The position numbers and the translations under genes are program-made. A stretch of DNA of 64,000 nt from Planococcus halocryophilus. GTDB taxonomy: Bacteria > Bacillota > Bacilli > Bacillales_A > Planococcaceae. The stretch covers positions 62,001 through 126,000 of the forward strand of contig NZ_JAKVTG010000004.1 in the NCBI RefSeq assembly GCF_022489025.1, given 5' to 3'. Each line of letters opens with the position of its first letter. Position 1 is the stretch's first letter. Shown here piece after piece: positions 53,541-62,778 of this stretch. The notes under the pieces were generated by a model. It saw nothing but the letters and a program-made list of their open reading frames with translations. It was not told the DNA's origin and made no database searches.

Positions 53541-54521
53541 ATGAAAGCTTGGACCGTACTCCGAATTGGAGACCCACAGGAAGCTCTAGAACTTACGGAA
53601 ATTGAAAATCCAGAACCAAAAGCAGGAGAAGTGCTCGTGAAAGTAGAAGCAGCTGCTTTGAATTTTTTCGATATCCTTCAATGCCAAGGAAAATACCAGG
53701 AAAAGCATGACCTACCCTTTACGCCAGGAGCTGAAATTTCAGGTGTTGTAGAAAAAGTCGGAGAAGGAGTAAGCATTCAACCAGGCCAGCGCGTCTTAGC
53801 GACACCGCAATTACCGACGGGTGGCCTTGCAGAATGGGCAGTGACGAAGGAAGAAGGGGTCTTCCCTATTCCCGCTTCACTTTCCTATAGCGAAGCAGCT
53901 GCATTGTTTATCACTTACCAAACTGCATATTTTGCTTTGCATCGGACAGCGCGTCTTCAAAAAGGGGAAGTTTTATTGGTGCATGCAGGTTCAGGAGGAG
54001 TTGGCTCTGCAGCAATTCAGCTTGGGAAAGCAGCGGGAGCTACGGTCATTGCCACAGCTGGTAGTGATGAAAAAGCCGCAATTTGTAAGAAGCTCGGTGC
54101 TGATCAAGTTATAAACTATCGAACAGAAGATTTTGTTGCCATTGTTAAGGAAGCCACAGCAGGAAAAGGCGCAAATGTTATTTTTGATCCAGTTGGTGGT
54201 GACACTTTTGACCGTTCACGAAAATGCATCGCTTTTGAAGGACGATTGTTGGTCATTGGATTTGCAGGAGGAAGGATTGCGGATGCCCCAACCAATCACG
54301 CCTTGATAAAAAACTATTCCGTGGTTGGTGTCCATTTCGGTTTATTCCGCAATTTGTATCCAGAAGAAGTAATGAAAGCTCATTATGAATTAATGGCTTT
54401 ATATGAAAAAGGCGTTATTCGTCCGATGATATATGAAGAATATTCATTTAACGAAGTTCCGAATGCATTGGATTTATTAGGGGATCGCAAAACTTACGGA
54501 AAGCTAGTCGTTAAACCTTAA
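53541..54521 (+). CDS. zinc-free quinone oxidoreductase / MDR-family NADPH oxidoreductase
   Basis: The 326-residue protein belongs to the medium-chain dehydrogenase family (NADPH:quinone oxidoreductase group), with 'GAEISGVVEKVGEGV' and cofactor motif 'LVHAGSGGVGSAAIQLGKAAGA' around residue 142. The zinc-binding cysteines of alcohol dehydrogenases are absent. It may reduce an enoyl or oxo intermediate of the pathway. ATG 53541 follows AAAGGAG by 7 bp. Confidence 0.87.
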   Translation: MKAWTVLRIGDPQEALELTEIENPEPKAGEVLVKVEAAALNFFDILQCQGKYQEKHDLPFTPGAEISGVVEKVGEGVSIQPGQRVLATPQLPTGGLAEWAVTKEEGVFPIPASLSYSEAAALFITYQTAYFALHRTARLQKGEVLLVHAGSGGVGSAAIQLGKAAGATVIATAGSDEKAAICKKLGADQVINYRTEDFVAIVKEATAGKGANVIFDPVGGDTFDRSRKCIAFEGRLLVIGFAGGRIADAPTNHALIKNYSVVGVHFGLFRNLYPEEVMKAHYELMALYEKGVIRPMIYEEYSFNEVPNALDLLGDRKTYGKLVVKP

Positions 54522-54587
54522 AAGAAAAAGATTTTTGTAAGCGGATACAAAAGAGAACACAACAATAAATGGATGGAGGGAAAAATT

Positions 54588-55700
54588 ATGAAATCAGTCA
54601 AATCTCATTTTTCAATTGCAGGTCTAGGTGTAATCTTACTATTGTCAGGTTGTGGTGATACTGAAGGAACAACTGCTTCTTCGGAAGATGAAACAATTAC
54701 TTTGCGAGCAGCTACTGGACTAAGTGCACAGCACGCCTGGTGGGAAGCTTCAATGGTACCTTGGATGGAAAGAGTCGAAGAACTAACGGAAGGACAGGTA
54801 CAGTTTGAATCTTTTACTAGTGGAGAACTAGTATCTGTACCCGATGAGGCGGAAGCACTCGAAACCGGTACGGTTGATGTAGCACTTGTCTTACCGATTT
54901 ATCAGCCGGACCAATTCCCGATGGCCGAAGTGACGATGTTACCACTAAACCATTCTGATACATTGATTGCTTCAAAAGCTTGGAAAAAACTTCTTGAAAG
55001 TGAAGAAGAACTAGCAGATGGCAAAACATACTCAGAAATGCAATTTGGGGATTTCAAGGTGTTTCCGATTTCGACTACCCAAGAATACTCCATTTCAACA
55101 ACTGGTCATGAATTTAATACAGTGAGTGATGTTGAAGGCACTTCGCTGCGTACTCCTTCAAGAATTCATGAGATGTATGCCGCTAAAACAGGAATCAATA
55201 GTGTCACGATGCCGGCTGTAGAAATTTTTGACTCTTTAAGCCGAGGAACATTTGAAGGGGCATTTTATAGTATTGCCGACTGGACAGGCTATGGTTTTCA
55301 AGATCTGTTCCGTTATACCTTAACTGGTATCAACTTTGGACACTTTAATTCCTTTATCGGAATGAGCCAAGAGAGATGGGAAGAAATGCCTGAGAATGTT
55401 CAAGAAGCGATGATTCAGGCAAATGAAGAAATTTTTGAACCAGGTGCTCAGGAATGGATAAATCGAGCAGAGAAAATTATTCCTGAAAATGAAGCCAATG
55501 GTGGTAAGTTTGTTGATTTTGCTGATTTAGATCCAGCAGTTCAAGATCATTTTAACAATGGTATTGAAGAAACTTGGACAGATTATGCTGCATTGCTGGA
55601 GGAAAATGGCTTGCCAGGAAATGACCTTATTAAAATGTGGAGAGATCTTCTAATTGAAGAGGGTGGTGAAGTTCCAGAGTCCATTATGAATCTGGAATAA
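54588..55700 (+). CDS. dctP: TRAP transporter solute-binding lipoprotein (DctP family)
   Basis: The 370-residue protein has a lipoprotein signal ending 'LLLSGCGD' and the DctP fold with 'HAWWEASMVPWMERVEELTEGQVQFESF', 'VDVALVLPIYQPDQFP' and 'GTSLRTPSRIHEMYAAKTG' as ligand-binding segments. The arginine in the last ('LRTPSR') is in the position that holds the carboxylate of organic acids. It is the binding protein of the TRAP system completed by the next two genes. Confidence 0.92.
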   Translation: MKSVKSHFSIAGLGVILLLSGCGDTEGTTASSEDETITLRAATGLSAQHAWWEASMVPWMERVEELTEGQVQFESFTSGELVSVPDEAEALETGTVDVALVLPIYQPDQFPMAEVTMLPLNHSDTLIASKAWKKLLESEEELADGKTYSEMQFGDFKVFPISTTQEYSISTTGHEFNTVSDVEGTSLRTPSRIHEMYAAKTGINSVTMPAVEIFDSLSRGTFEGAFYSIADWTGYGFQDLFRYTLTGINFGHFNSFIGMSQERWEEMPENVQEAMIQANEEIFEPGAQEWINRAEKIIPENEANGGKFVDFADLDPAVQDHFNNGIEETWTDYAALLEENGLPGNDLIKMWRDLLIEEGGEVPESIMNLE

Positions 55701-55780
55701 CCATTTCAGCAAAAGGGGAGGCTTTTTATATGGAGAGTGCTACCCTTTTGTTTTCATAATTTGATGTAAGGAGGTTGGAA

Positions 55781-57103
55781 ATGGATAACTTAGTGGTCAT
55801 AGGAATTATTCTAGCAATGATGATTGTCTTGTTAGCAACAGGATTGTATATACATTCGGTACTCCTTGCTAGCGGAATAATCGGTTTGATCTTACTGGAG
55901 GGCTTTGGTATTTTACCAGGGTTACTGGGAAATGAGCCTTTTAACAGAGTCGCCAGTTATACTTTGACGACCATTCCTCTTTTCGTACTGATGGCTCAGT
56001 TTATTCTTCATTCAGGTCTAGTACAAGATATTTTTTATATGGTTCATAAAGTCTCTAAAGGGAAGAATAGTTTGCTAGGCATTTTGACTTTAATCATTGG
56101 AGGAATGTTAGGGGCGGTGTCAGGTTCTGGAACCGCTACTTCAGCGTCATTAGGCCAAGTGGCGATTCCTGAATTACGAAAACATGGCTATAGCGCGCCA
56201 CTTGCTGGAGCAATTGCGGCATCGGGAGGCTCATTATCTGGAATCATACCGCCGAGTATTATTTTAATCCTTTATGGAGTAGCAACAGAGACACCTGTAG
56301 GGAGTTTGTTTGTCGGTGCTTTCATCCCAGGAATACTAACGATGATTGTTTTTATTTTAGTAATGCTAGTGTATTTTCAAATGGATAGAAAAAAACAGCA
56401 ACAAGTCGAGGAACCTGTTATCCATGAGGTACATACGCCAGAAAAATTAGCTATTAGCCGTTTAGTCATCGTCAGCGTCATTGCTATTCTCATAGTTTTA
56501 ATTATTTTTGGAGGCATTTATTCAGGTATCTTTACACCGACAGAAGCAGGAGCGGTCGGAGCTTTCGTAGGTTTTCTTTCTGCATTAGTTCTTGGGAAGG
56601 TCAATTTTCAGTTTTTCAAGAGCTCTGTCGTTGAAACTATCAAACTGACGGGAATGGTCATGATTATCATGATTGGGGCACAAATTTTTGGACGCTTTGT
56701 TTCCTTATCTCTACTGCCACGACAGTTGATAAAGTTGATTGAACCAATCATGGATACCCCGGTATTAGTGTTGATTGCGATTTCGGTTGTGCTGTTTTTC
56801 ATGTTCATGTTTATAGAAGGTGCTGCTGTAATCTTAATGTCAATTCCAGTTATTCTTCCCATCATCCAGGAACTTCAAGTCGATATTCTTTGGTTTGGTG
56901 TGTTTGTTGCTGTTATTTGTACAATTGGGCTAATTACGCCGCCTGTCGGATTGAGTGTTTACGCAGTTGCAGGAGTGAGTGGAATTAGTTCAGGGTCGAT
57001 ATTCCGAATTTCGATGGTTTTTGCCGTTGTCGCGATGGTAGTCGTATGTGGATTAATGATTGCGTTTCCAGGACTAGCCACGTGGTTACCAAATTCCATG
57101 TGA
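55781..57103 (+). CDS. dctM: TRAP transporter large permease (DctM family)
   Basis: The 440-residue protein has about 12 transmembrane helices and the TRAP 4TM-12TM motifs 'GTATSASLGQVAIPELRKHGY' and 'GGSLSGIIPPSIILILYG' typical of DctM. It carries the ion-coupled transport path. AAGGAGG 55768-55774 selects ATG 55781. Confidence 0.93.
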   Translation: MDNLVVIGIILAMMIVLLATGLYIHSVLLASGIIGLILLEGFGILPGLLGNEPFNRVASYTLTTIPLFVLMAQFILHSGLVQDIFYMVHKVSKGKNSLLGILTLIIGGMLGAVSGSGTATSASLGQVAIPELRKHGYSAPLAGAIAASGGSLSGIIPPSIILILYGVATETPVGSLFVGAFIPGILTMIVFILVMLVYFQMDRKKQQQVEEPVIHEVHTPEKLAISRLVIVSVIAILIVLIIFGGIYSGIFTPTEAGAVGAFVGFLSALVLGKVNFQFFKSSVVETIKLTGMVMIIMIGAQIFGRFVSLSLLPRQLIKLIEPIMDTPVLVLIAISVVLFFMFMFIEGAAVILMSIPVILPIIQELQVDILWFGVFVAVICTIGLITPPVGLSVYAVAGVSGISSGSIFRISMVFAVVAMVVVCGLMIAFPGLATWLPNSM

Positions 57104-57126
57104 GTGATTGAAGGGAGTGGACTTGA

Positions 57127-57675
57127 GTGAATGGTGTATGGAAAGCCTATAACATTTTTCATTATATAAAACTGGCGGGAATCTGGATTAGTGGTATCAG
57201 TGTGCTCCTGATGATGCTAATGATTGTGTACGATGTGACCATGCGAACACTTTTTTCAAGCTCCATCCGTGGAGGGTTTGAGATAATTCAAAATTACATG
57301 ATGCCGTTAGTAGTGTTTCCAGGTCTTGCGTACGTTTATGCGTCAGGTGTGTTACCGAAAATGGATTTGATTTTAGAGAGATTAAACAAAAAAGCAAAAA
57401 AAATAATGATTTTCTTTATGTTGCTGCTTGAATTGTTTGTCCTTGTGTTAATTGTTCAATTCAGCTGGGAATATGCTATGAGCGGTCTTGATCGAAAAAC
57501 CGCTTTTCCTGCTGCCGGAACATTATATCCGTTATATCCGTTGTTTTTCCTAATTCCTATCGCATTTGCCATGATTGTCATTGAAAATATTTTTATTTTC
57601 ATTAAAAATATTTTAGATAACAATCCGTCAATGGTAATGAGAGAAACAGAAAATAAACCAGAAGAATTGCTTTGA
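57127..57675 (+). CDS. dctQ: TRAP transporter small permease (DctQ family)
   Basis: The 182-residue protein has four transmembrane helices with the DctQ pattern 'IYDVTMRTLFSSSIRGGFEIIQNYMMPLVVFPGLAYVY'. GTG 57127 is taken as start, with AAGGGAG ten bases before. The gene order binding protein, large, then small permease is a common variant. It completes the TRAP set. Confidence 0.87.
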   Translation: MNGVWKAYNIFHYIKLAGIWISGISVLLMMLMIVYDVTMRTLFSSSIRGGFEIIQNYMMPLVVFPGLAYVYASGVLPKMDLILERLNKKAKKIMIFFMLLLELFVLVLIVQFSWEYAMSGLDRKTAFPAAGTLYPLYPLFFLIPIAFAMIVIENIFIFIKNILDNNPSMVMRETENKPEELL

Positions 57676-57698
57676 AACTGAATGAGTGAGGTGACAGT

Positions 57699-58283
57699 AT
57701 GAGTCTCCGAGAACGAAAAGCAGCCAAGAAAAAAGAAGATATTCTTCGTTCGGCAAGTTTAGTTATTTCACGAAATGGCTATCAAAATGCCACCATGGAA
57801 GACATTGCTGCAGAATTGCTGATGACTAAAGGATCTCTTTATTATTATTTCAAAAACAAAGAAGAGATTCTGTATAACTGTCATAATTTGATTTTATCCT
57901 CAGCTATGGAAAAGTTAGAAGCCATCTGTTCTGAAAAGATATCTTCAATGGACAAAATGAAAAAAGTGATAAAAGCACATTTAGACATTGCTATACGGGA
58001 AAAAGAGGTATTTAATCTGATTGTTAAGCCAGAACAACTTTTCTCAGAAGAGAACATCGAAGAAATTATTGGAAAGCGAGATAACTACGCTAAAATTTTC
58101 GACAGAATTATAGCTGAAGGTGTAAAAAATGAAGAATTTACTATTTCTAATCCAAAGATGGCTCGCATGATTATATTAGGCGCATCCAACTGGGTGCAAG
58201 TCTGGTATTCACCAGAAGGTCAGTATAGTAAAGAAGAAATAGAAGATATCTATGCGGAATATTTTTTAAGAATGCTTGTATAA
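57699..58283 (+). CDS. TetR/AcrR-family regulator
   Basis: The 194-residue protein has an N-terminal helix-turn-helix 'ATMEDIAAELLMTKGSLYYYFKNKEEIL' and a helical ligand domain. It sits in the middle of the catabolic cluster and probably represses it until a CoA-ester intermediate binds, as the FadR-type and PfmR-type members do. The cluster promoter near 50600 is a plausible target. Confidence 0.93.
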   Translation: MSLRERKAAKKKEDILRSASLVISRNGYQNATMEDIAAELLMTKGSLYYYFKNKEEILYNCHNLILSSAMEKLEAICSEKISSMDKMKKVIKAHLDIAIREKEVFNLIVKPEQLFSEENIEEIIGKRDNYAKIFDRIIAEGVKNEEFTISNPKMARMIILGASNWVQVWYSPEGQYSKEEIEDIYAEYFLRMLV

Positions 58284-58376
58284 GAAGCGAAAGAGAAATT
58301 TCTCTTAATAAGAATTTTTATGCTTGCCAAGCACTTTGATTACAATCAGTCGAAAAAATTAAAGGAATTGATTGCG

Positions 58377-59123
58377 ATGAGGAAGGTCCATGTCATTACC
58401 CAAAAAGAAGCCGTTGCAGAAGAAAAGTTGACAGCTTGTACAGCAATCGTCATCGACGTTTTCCTTGCAACATCAACGATTGCTTTTTTACTTGAAAATA
58501 ACTTTGAGCCCATTTATGCAGTTAAAGACAGTGAATGTGCAATCGAGTTATCAAAGAAACAATCTGAGCCCCATATTTTGTTAGGTGAGAAAAAAGGAGA
58601 ATCTCTTCCTGGATTTGGTTATCCTGATCCTGGACTAATTAGACAAAGCGATGAAAAAAAAGGAGCTATCATTTGTTCGACAAATGGGACGATCGCTATC
58701 GAAAAAGCGAGTAAATCAAAGACATTGTTTATTTCATCTTTAGTCAATGGTCATTTGATTGCAGAGCAAATACATCTGCAACAAGATAATTCCTCTATTG
58801 TTTTAATTTGTTCCGGGAATGATAATCGTTTTTCAATGGAAGACTTTATCGGTGCAGGGCAAATAGTTGAACATTTGATGATCAAGGGAGACTATGATTT
58901 ATCCGATTCTTCGAAGCTGGCTAGAGAGGCTTATAGACATGCTGAGAAAAGGTCTTTTGTGGATTTGTATGAATGTGAAACGGCTCATTTACTGAAGAAA
59001 TTTAACTTTCCTGATGCTGTCGAATTTGTTCTTCGCCATCATGAGCAAGTGGATGTTGTTCCGATTTTTATAGAAGGAAAAATTATCAATGATTATCAAG
59101 TAACAGCTACTAAGGAAATGTAA
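58377..59123 (+). CDS. ComB-family phosphatase (2-phosphosulfolactate phosphatase-like)
   Basis: The 248-residue protein has the ComB pattern 'AIVIDVFLATSTIAFLLE', 'LGEKKGESLPGFGYPDPGLI', 'ICSTNGTIAIEKA' and 'VLICSGNDNRFSMEDFIGAG'. ComB removes phosphate from 2-phosphosulfolactate in archaeal coenzyme M synthesis, but Bacillus homologues (YitC) have other roles. Its presence among acyl-CoA enzymes and beside a kinase is notable. ATG 58377 is preferred to 58320 because of AAAGGA at 58361-58366. Confidence 0.85.
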   Translation: MRKVHVITQKEAVAEEKLTACTAIVIDVFLATSTIAFLLENNFEPIYAVKDSECAIELSKKQSEPHILLGEKKGESLPGFGYPDPGLIRQSDEKKGAIICSTNGTIAIEKASKSKTLFISSLVNGHLIAEQIHLQQDNSSIVLICSGNDNRFSMEDFIGAGQIVEHLMIKGDYDLSDSSKLAREAYRHAEKRSFVDLYECETAHLLKKFNFPDAVEFVLRHHEQVDVVPIFIEGKIINDYQVTATKEM

Positions 59124-59136
59124 GGGGGGGAAGCCA

Positions 59137-59922
59137 TTGCAGAAAGAAAATTGGACCGTAATTGAGTTGGAAAGGCAGGGTGACGTGGCGGTAGTAACCT
59201 TGAATAATCCACCTTTAAACGTTTTAACAGATGAGCTGTTGAATCAATTAGCTGAAGCTATCAGTGATTTTAATCAACAACCAGATATTCGGGTTGCTGT
59301 ACTACGAGCAGTCGGAGAAAAGGCCTTTGCTGCAGGTGCGGATATCCGTCAATTTCCAAAATTAACGCAAGAAAGCGGTATAGCACTTGTAGAGAAAGGC
59401 AAAAAGATTTTTGACAAGCTAGAGAATGGAAAACCGGTTATTTGTGCGGTTCATGGATTGGCCCTTGGTGCAGGTTTAGAATTGGTACTTGCTTGTGATA
59501 TTCGTATTATCGAAGAAACTGCGAAGTTAGGGCTCCCTGAAACTGGATTAGGTATAATACCTGGTTACGGTGGCACACAAAGATTGGCACGATTAGTTGG
59601 TCCTGGAAAAGCGAAAGAGCTGATTTTATCAGGGGAATCGTTGTCAGGGAGACAGGCTTATGAAGCGCGCCTGGCAGAAAAACTAGTTCCAACCGGACAA
59701 GCTTTTGACAGTGCAATGAAGCTGGCGAGATCGATAGCTTCAAAAGCACCACTAGCTGTGGCAAATGCTAAAAGAGCTATTGATGAAGGCTTAGAACTAA
59801 GTTTAGTTGTGGGGCAAGCGTTGGAGACGCAATTGTTCTCAGAGTTAATCGGAACGCAGGATATGCAGGAAGGTGTAAAAGCATTTAGAGAGAAAAGAAC
59901 AGCTGATTTTCAAGGGAAATAA
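59137..59922 (+). CDS. enoyl-CoA hydratase/isomerase (crotonase) family protein
   Basis: The 261-residue protein has 'AAGADIRQFP' and 'AVHGLALGAGLELVLACDIRI' oxyanion segments, the catalytic glutamates in 'LPETGLGIIPGYGGTQRLARL' and the C-terminal 'PLAVANAKRAIDEG' helix. It hydrates trans-2-enoyl-CoA. The start is TTG 59137 behind a G7 run. Confidence 0.93.
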   Translation: MQKENWTVIELERQGDVAVVTLNNPPLNVLTDELLNQLAEAISDFNQQPDIRVAVLRAVGEKAFAAGADIRQFPKLTQESGIALVEKGKKIFDKLENGKPVICAVHGLALGAGLELVLACDIRIIEETAKLGLPETGLGIIPGYGGTQRLARLVGPGKAKELILSGESLSGRQAYEARLAEKLVPTGQAFDSAMKLARSIASKAPLAVANAKRAIDEGLELSLVVGQALETQLFSELIGTQDMQEGVKAFREKRTADFQGK

Positions 59923-59942
59923 AGCCTAAAGGAGATGGGTTG

Positions 59943-60788
59943 ATGAAAAGTATAGCAATTGTCGGCGCAGGAATTATGGGGAATGGCATTGCTCAAGTAG
60001 CTGCTGAAAGTGATTTTGATGTATTTTTGTACGATGTCGACGCGGTTGGACTAGAACGTGGAGTATCAAGAATTGAAAAGACCTTAGCCAGAAATGTCGA
60101 GAAAACGAAAATCGACCAAAGTCAAAGTGATGAAATCAGAAGACGAATTACTCCAACAAGAAATATCAATGACTTAAAGGATGTCGATTTGGTGATTGAA
60201 GCAATCATTGAACAAATTGAACCTAAAAAAAGTCTATTAGCCGAACTCGACAATATTTGTAAACCTTCTACTATCTTTGCTTCTAATACATCGGGATTGA
60301 GTATTACCGAAATGGCTAGCTCTGTAAAGCGAAGCGGTAAAGTGATTGGCATGCATTTCTTTAATCCAGTTCCTGTCATGCAGTTGGTTGAAATTATCAG
60401 GGGTGAACAAACAACTGACGAAACATTTGAGCTTGCACATCAAGTTGCTGAGCGTTTCAATAAGGTAGCTATTTCAGTTAAAGAGGCTCCGCTATTTGCA
60501 GTCAATCGAATTTTGACTCCGATGATTAATGAAGCAATTTTTGTTTTGTCTGAAGGCATTGCATCGGCAGAAGATATTGACAGAGGCATGATGTTAGGCG
60601 CAAGTCATCCAATTGGACCTCTTGCATTAACTGACTTGATAGGCTTGGACACAATGCTTTTTGTAGCGGAAACTTTATACAACGAAACCAATGATTCTAA
60701 GTATCGCCCTGCGCCTTTATTAAAAAAATACGTGCGGGCTGGCCGTCTCGGAAGGAAGTCCGGACAAGGTTTTTTTACATATGACTGA
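59943..60788 (+). CDS. 3-hydroxyacyl-CoA dehydrogenase (3-hydroxybutyryl-CoA type)
   Basis: The 281-residue protein has the NAD motif 'IAIVGAGIMGNGIAQVAAESDFDVFLYD', catalytic histidine in 'GMHFFNPVPVMQLVEII' and a C-terminal '3HCDH' domain with 'GPLALTDLIGLDT'. It oxidises 3-hydroxyacyl-CoA to 3-oxoacyl-CoA. AAAGGAG precedes ATG 59943. Confidence 0.95.
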   Translation: MKSIAIVGAGIMGNGIAQVAAESDFDVFLYDVDAVGLERGVSRIEKTLARNVEKTKIDQSQSDEIRRRITPTRNINDLKDVDLVIEAIIEQIEPKKSLLAELDNICKPSTIFASNTSGLSITEMASSVKRSGKVIGMHFFNPVPVMQLVEIIRGEQTTDETFELAHQVAERFNKVAISVKEAPLFAVNRILTPMINEAIFVLSEGIASAEDIDRGMMLGASHPIGPLALTDLIGLDTMLFVAETLYNETNDSKYRPAPLLKKYVRAGRLGRKSGQGFFTYD

Positions 60789-60807
60789 CAATCAAGGAGT
60801 AGATAAA

Positions 60808-61851
60808 ATGAGTGCAATAGACAAGACAGTCCAACAAATCAACTGGGACAAAGTCGAAGGATATTTACGTAAGTCGATTCCAGGTCTTCCAGAAGAAAAA
60901 ATGATCGTTCAACAATTTTCAGAAGGCTATTCGAACCTTACGTATTTGGTGCAAATGGGGAACTGGGAAGGTGTCCTGAGACGACCGCCTTTTGGTGAGG
61001 TGCCACCTAGAGCACATGATATGGAAAGAGAATACCGTATGTTGGAAAAAGTGAATCCTGTTTTCCCACTAGCTCCGAAGCCATATATTTATTGTGAAGA
61101 TTCCGAGCTAATGGACAAGCATTTTTATATTATGGAGAAAAAACAAGGTGTGGTAATCGATGATAAACTTCCTGAATCTTATGGTAGCTCTGAGCAAGTC
61201 GGAGAAGCAATATCAAAAAATGTTATCAGCACTTTAGTTCAACTACAGTCCATTGATTATCAGAAGGCTGGTATGGCTAACATGGGGAAGGCTGAAGGAT
61301 TCATGGAGCGTCAAGTAAAAGGCTGGATAAAACGGTATAGTCAATCTAAAACTGAAGAGATCGCTAGTCTAGATGAACTCGAACAGTGGTTGGAGGCTCA
61401 TATTCCAATTAATCCGGAAACGACAATTGTTCACAATGATTTTAAGCTGAACAATATGGTACTTGACCAAAATGACCCAAGCAAAGCTGTAGGCATTTTG
61501 GATTGGGAGCTGTCAACTATTGGAGATCCATTGAGCGACTTAGGCTCGACAGTTGCCTACTGGGCTGGACCAGGCGATCCCGCCATGGGTATTAATGTCG
61601 TTACGAATCAGCCAGGCTTTTTCAATAGAAAAGAATTTATTGAAGAGTACGCAAAACAAAGTGGTCGTGATGTGTCTGGTGTTGCATACTACGTGGCCTT
61701 CGGTTTCTATAAGCTGGCTGTCATTTTACAGCAAATCCATTATCGGTGGAAAATTGGAGAAATCGATGACGATCGATTTAGTGATTTAAATAAAGCTGTT
61801 TCAAATTTAATCGATATGGCGAATCAGACTAGAAGTGGTCGATTGATTTGA
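60808..61851 (+). CDS. APH-like phosphotransferase, ACAD10/11 kinase-domain type
   Basis: The 347-residue kinase of the aminoglycoside-phosphotransferase fold has the catalytic H209-N-D211 in 'IVHNDFKLNN' and the metal-binding D232 in 'GILDWELSTIGDPLSDL'. The 'FSEGYSNLTYLV' start and 'VLRRPPFGEVPPRAHDMEREYRML' segment match the kinase half of ACAD11 and LvaA of Pseudomonas putida, which phosphorylates 4-hydroxyacyl-CoA. The matching dehydrogenase is at 52299. AAGGAG precedes ATG 60808. Confidence 0.87.
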   Translation: MSAIDKTVQQINWDKVEGYLRKSIPGLPEEKMIVQQFSEGYSNLTYLVQMGNWEGVLRRPPFGEVPPRAHDMEREYRMLEKVNPVFPLAPKPYIYCEDSELMDKHFYIMEKKQGVVIDDKLPESYGSSEQVGEAISKNVISTLVQLQSIDYQKAGMANMGKAEGFMERQVKGWIKRYSQSKTEEIASLDELEQWLEAHIPINPETTIVHNDFKLNNMVLDQNDPSKAVGILDWELSTIGDPLSDLGSTVAYWAGPGDPAMGINVVTNQPGFFNRKEFIEEYAKQSGRDVSGVAYYVAFGFYKLAVILQQIHYRWKIGEIDDDRFSDLNKAVSNLIDMANQTRSGRLI

Positions 61852-61879
61852 TAGGAACTCCTGAGAAGAAGGTGGAATG

Positions 61880-62323
61880 ATGAGTGAACAACCAATCATT
61901 TTCAATTATGCACCGTTTTTAATCGAGTCAGGAAAAATAAAGGAATTTGCAAAAGCCTTACAACTAAACAATCCAGTATACCTTGACGAAGAGGTAGCTA
62001 AGTCAGCTGGCTATCGCGGGATTCCTGCACCTCCGACTTTTACCACTGTCATTGATTTTTGGAATGATCGGAGCTTTTATCAACTATTTTCAGATTTTCT
62101 GAAACTGAATCCGAATAATGTTCTTCATGGCGAGCAAGCGTATGAATATTATAAAGCAATGATGGTCGGAGATACCATTTCGGCGCAAGTGAGACTTAAA
62201 GATCAATTTTGCAAAAAAGGGAAAAACTTTTTTCTCTTGGAAACGGTTTATAAAAACCAATGGAATGAGACCGTAGCAATCGGCCGGGCTACAATCATTG
62301 AAATGCTGGAGGTGAACTCATGA
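61880..62323 (+). CDS. MaoC-like hydratase, N-terminal type (FAS1-like dehydratase) subunit
   Basis: The 147-residue hot-dog-fold protein has 'SAGYRGIPAPPTFTTVIDFW' and 'VLHGEQAYEYYKAMMVGDTISAQ', the signature of MaoC_dehydrat_N proteins. The catalytic D/H pair is expected in the partner subunit. It overlaps the next gene by 4 bp and probably forms a heteromer with it, as in ChsH1/ChsH2-type hydratases. Confidence 0.88.
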   Translation: MSEQPIIFNYAPFLIESGKIKEFAKALQLNNPVYLDEEVAKSAGYRGIPAPPTFTTVIDFWNDRSFYQLFSDFLKLNPNNVLHGEQAYEYYKAMMVGDTISAQVRLKDQFCKKGKNFFLLETVYKNQWNETVAIGRATIIEMLEVNS

Positions 62324-62688
62324 TTGAACTCCCGACAATCATTAAAAACCCCATTGCACCAATTGATCTTGTGAAATATTCAGGGGCTTCGGGCGATTTC
62401 AACGAAATCCACACTGTTCCGGCAGTTGCACAAGACCAGGGACTTACCGGAATAATCGTGCATGGCATGTTTGTTATGGGATGGGCAGCTGCAGCTATAG
62501 AAGAATGGTTTCCAAATCGACAACTTAAGTCATTTAGCGTTCGTTTTCAGGCCGTCACTCATACGGAGACAGTGTTGGTTATAACCGGAAACTTACTTGC
62601 TGGAAACGAGGGAGAAATTTTGGTTGAAGATCGTGAAGGACATCCGAAACTAGTAGGAACTTTTGTTTTGCAAAAAAAAAATCTGTAA
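62320..62688 (+). CDS. MaoC-type hydratase, catalytic subunit
   Basis: The 122-residue hot-dog-fold protein has the hydratase motif 'YSGASGDFNEIHTVPAVA' with catalytic aspartate and histidine and 'GIIVHGMFVMGW'. It would add water to an enoyl-CoA with R stereochemistry. Its start overlaps the stop of the N-type subunit (ATGA). Confidence 0.9.
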   Translation: MIELPTIIKNPIAPIDLVKYSGASGDFNEIHTVPAVAQDQGLTGIIVHGMFVMGWAAAAIEEWFPNRQLKSFSVRFQAVTHTETVLVITGNLLAGNEGEILVEDREGHPKLVGTFVLQKKNL

Positions 62689-62778
62689 TTGGCACTGAAT
62701 AAATAGTGAAATTAAAAGCCATTTAATCGCCTACATACATCAATTATTTATAAGGTGACAAAGAAAGGAAGTTGGAAT

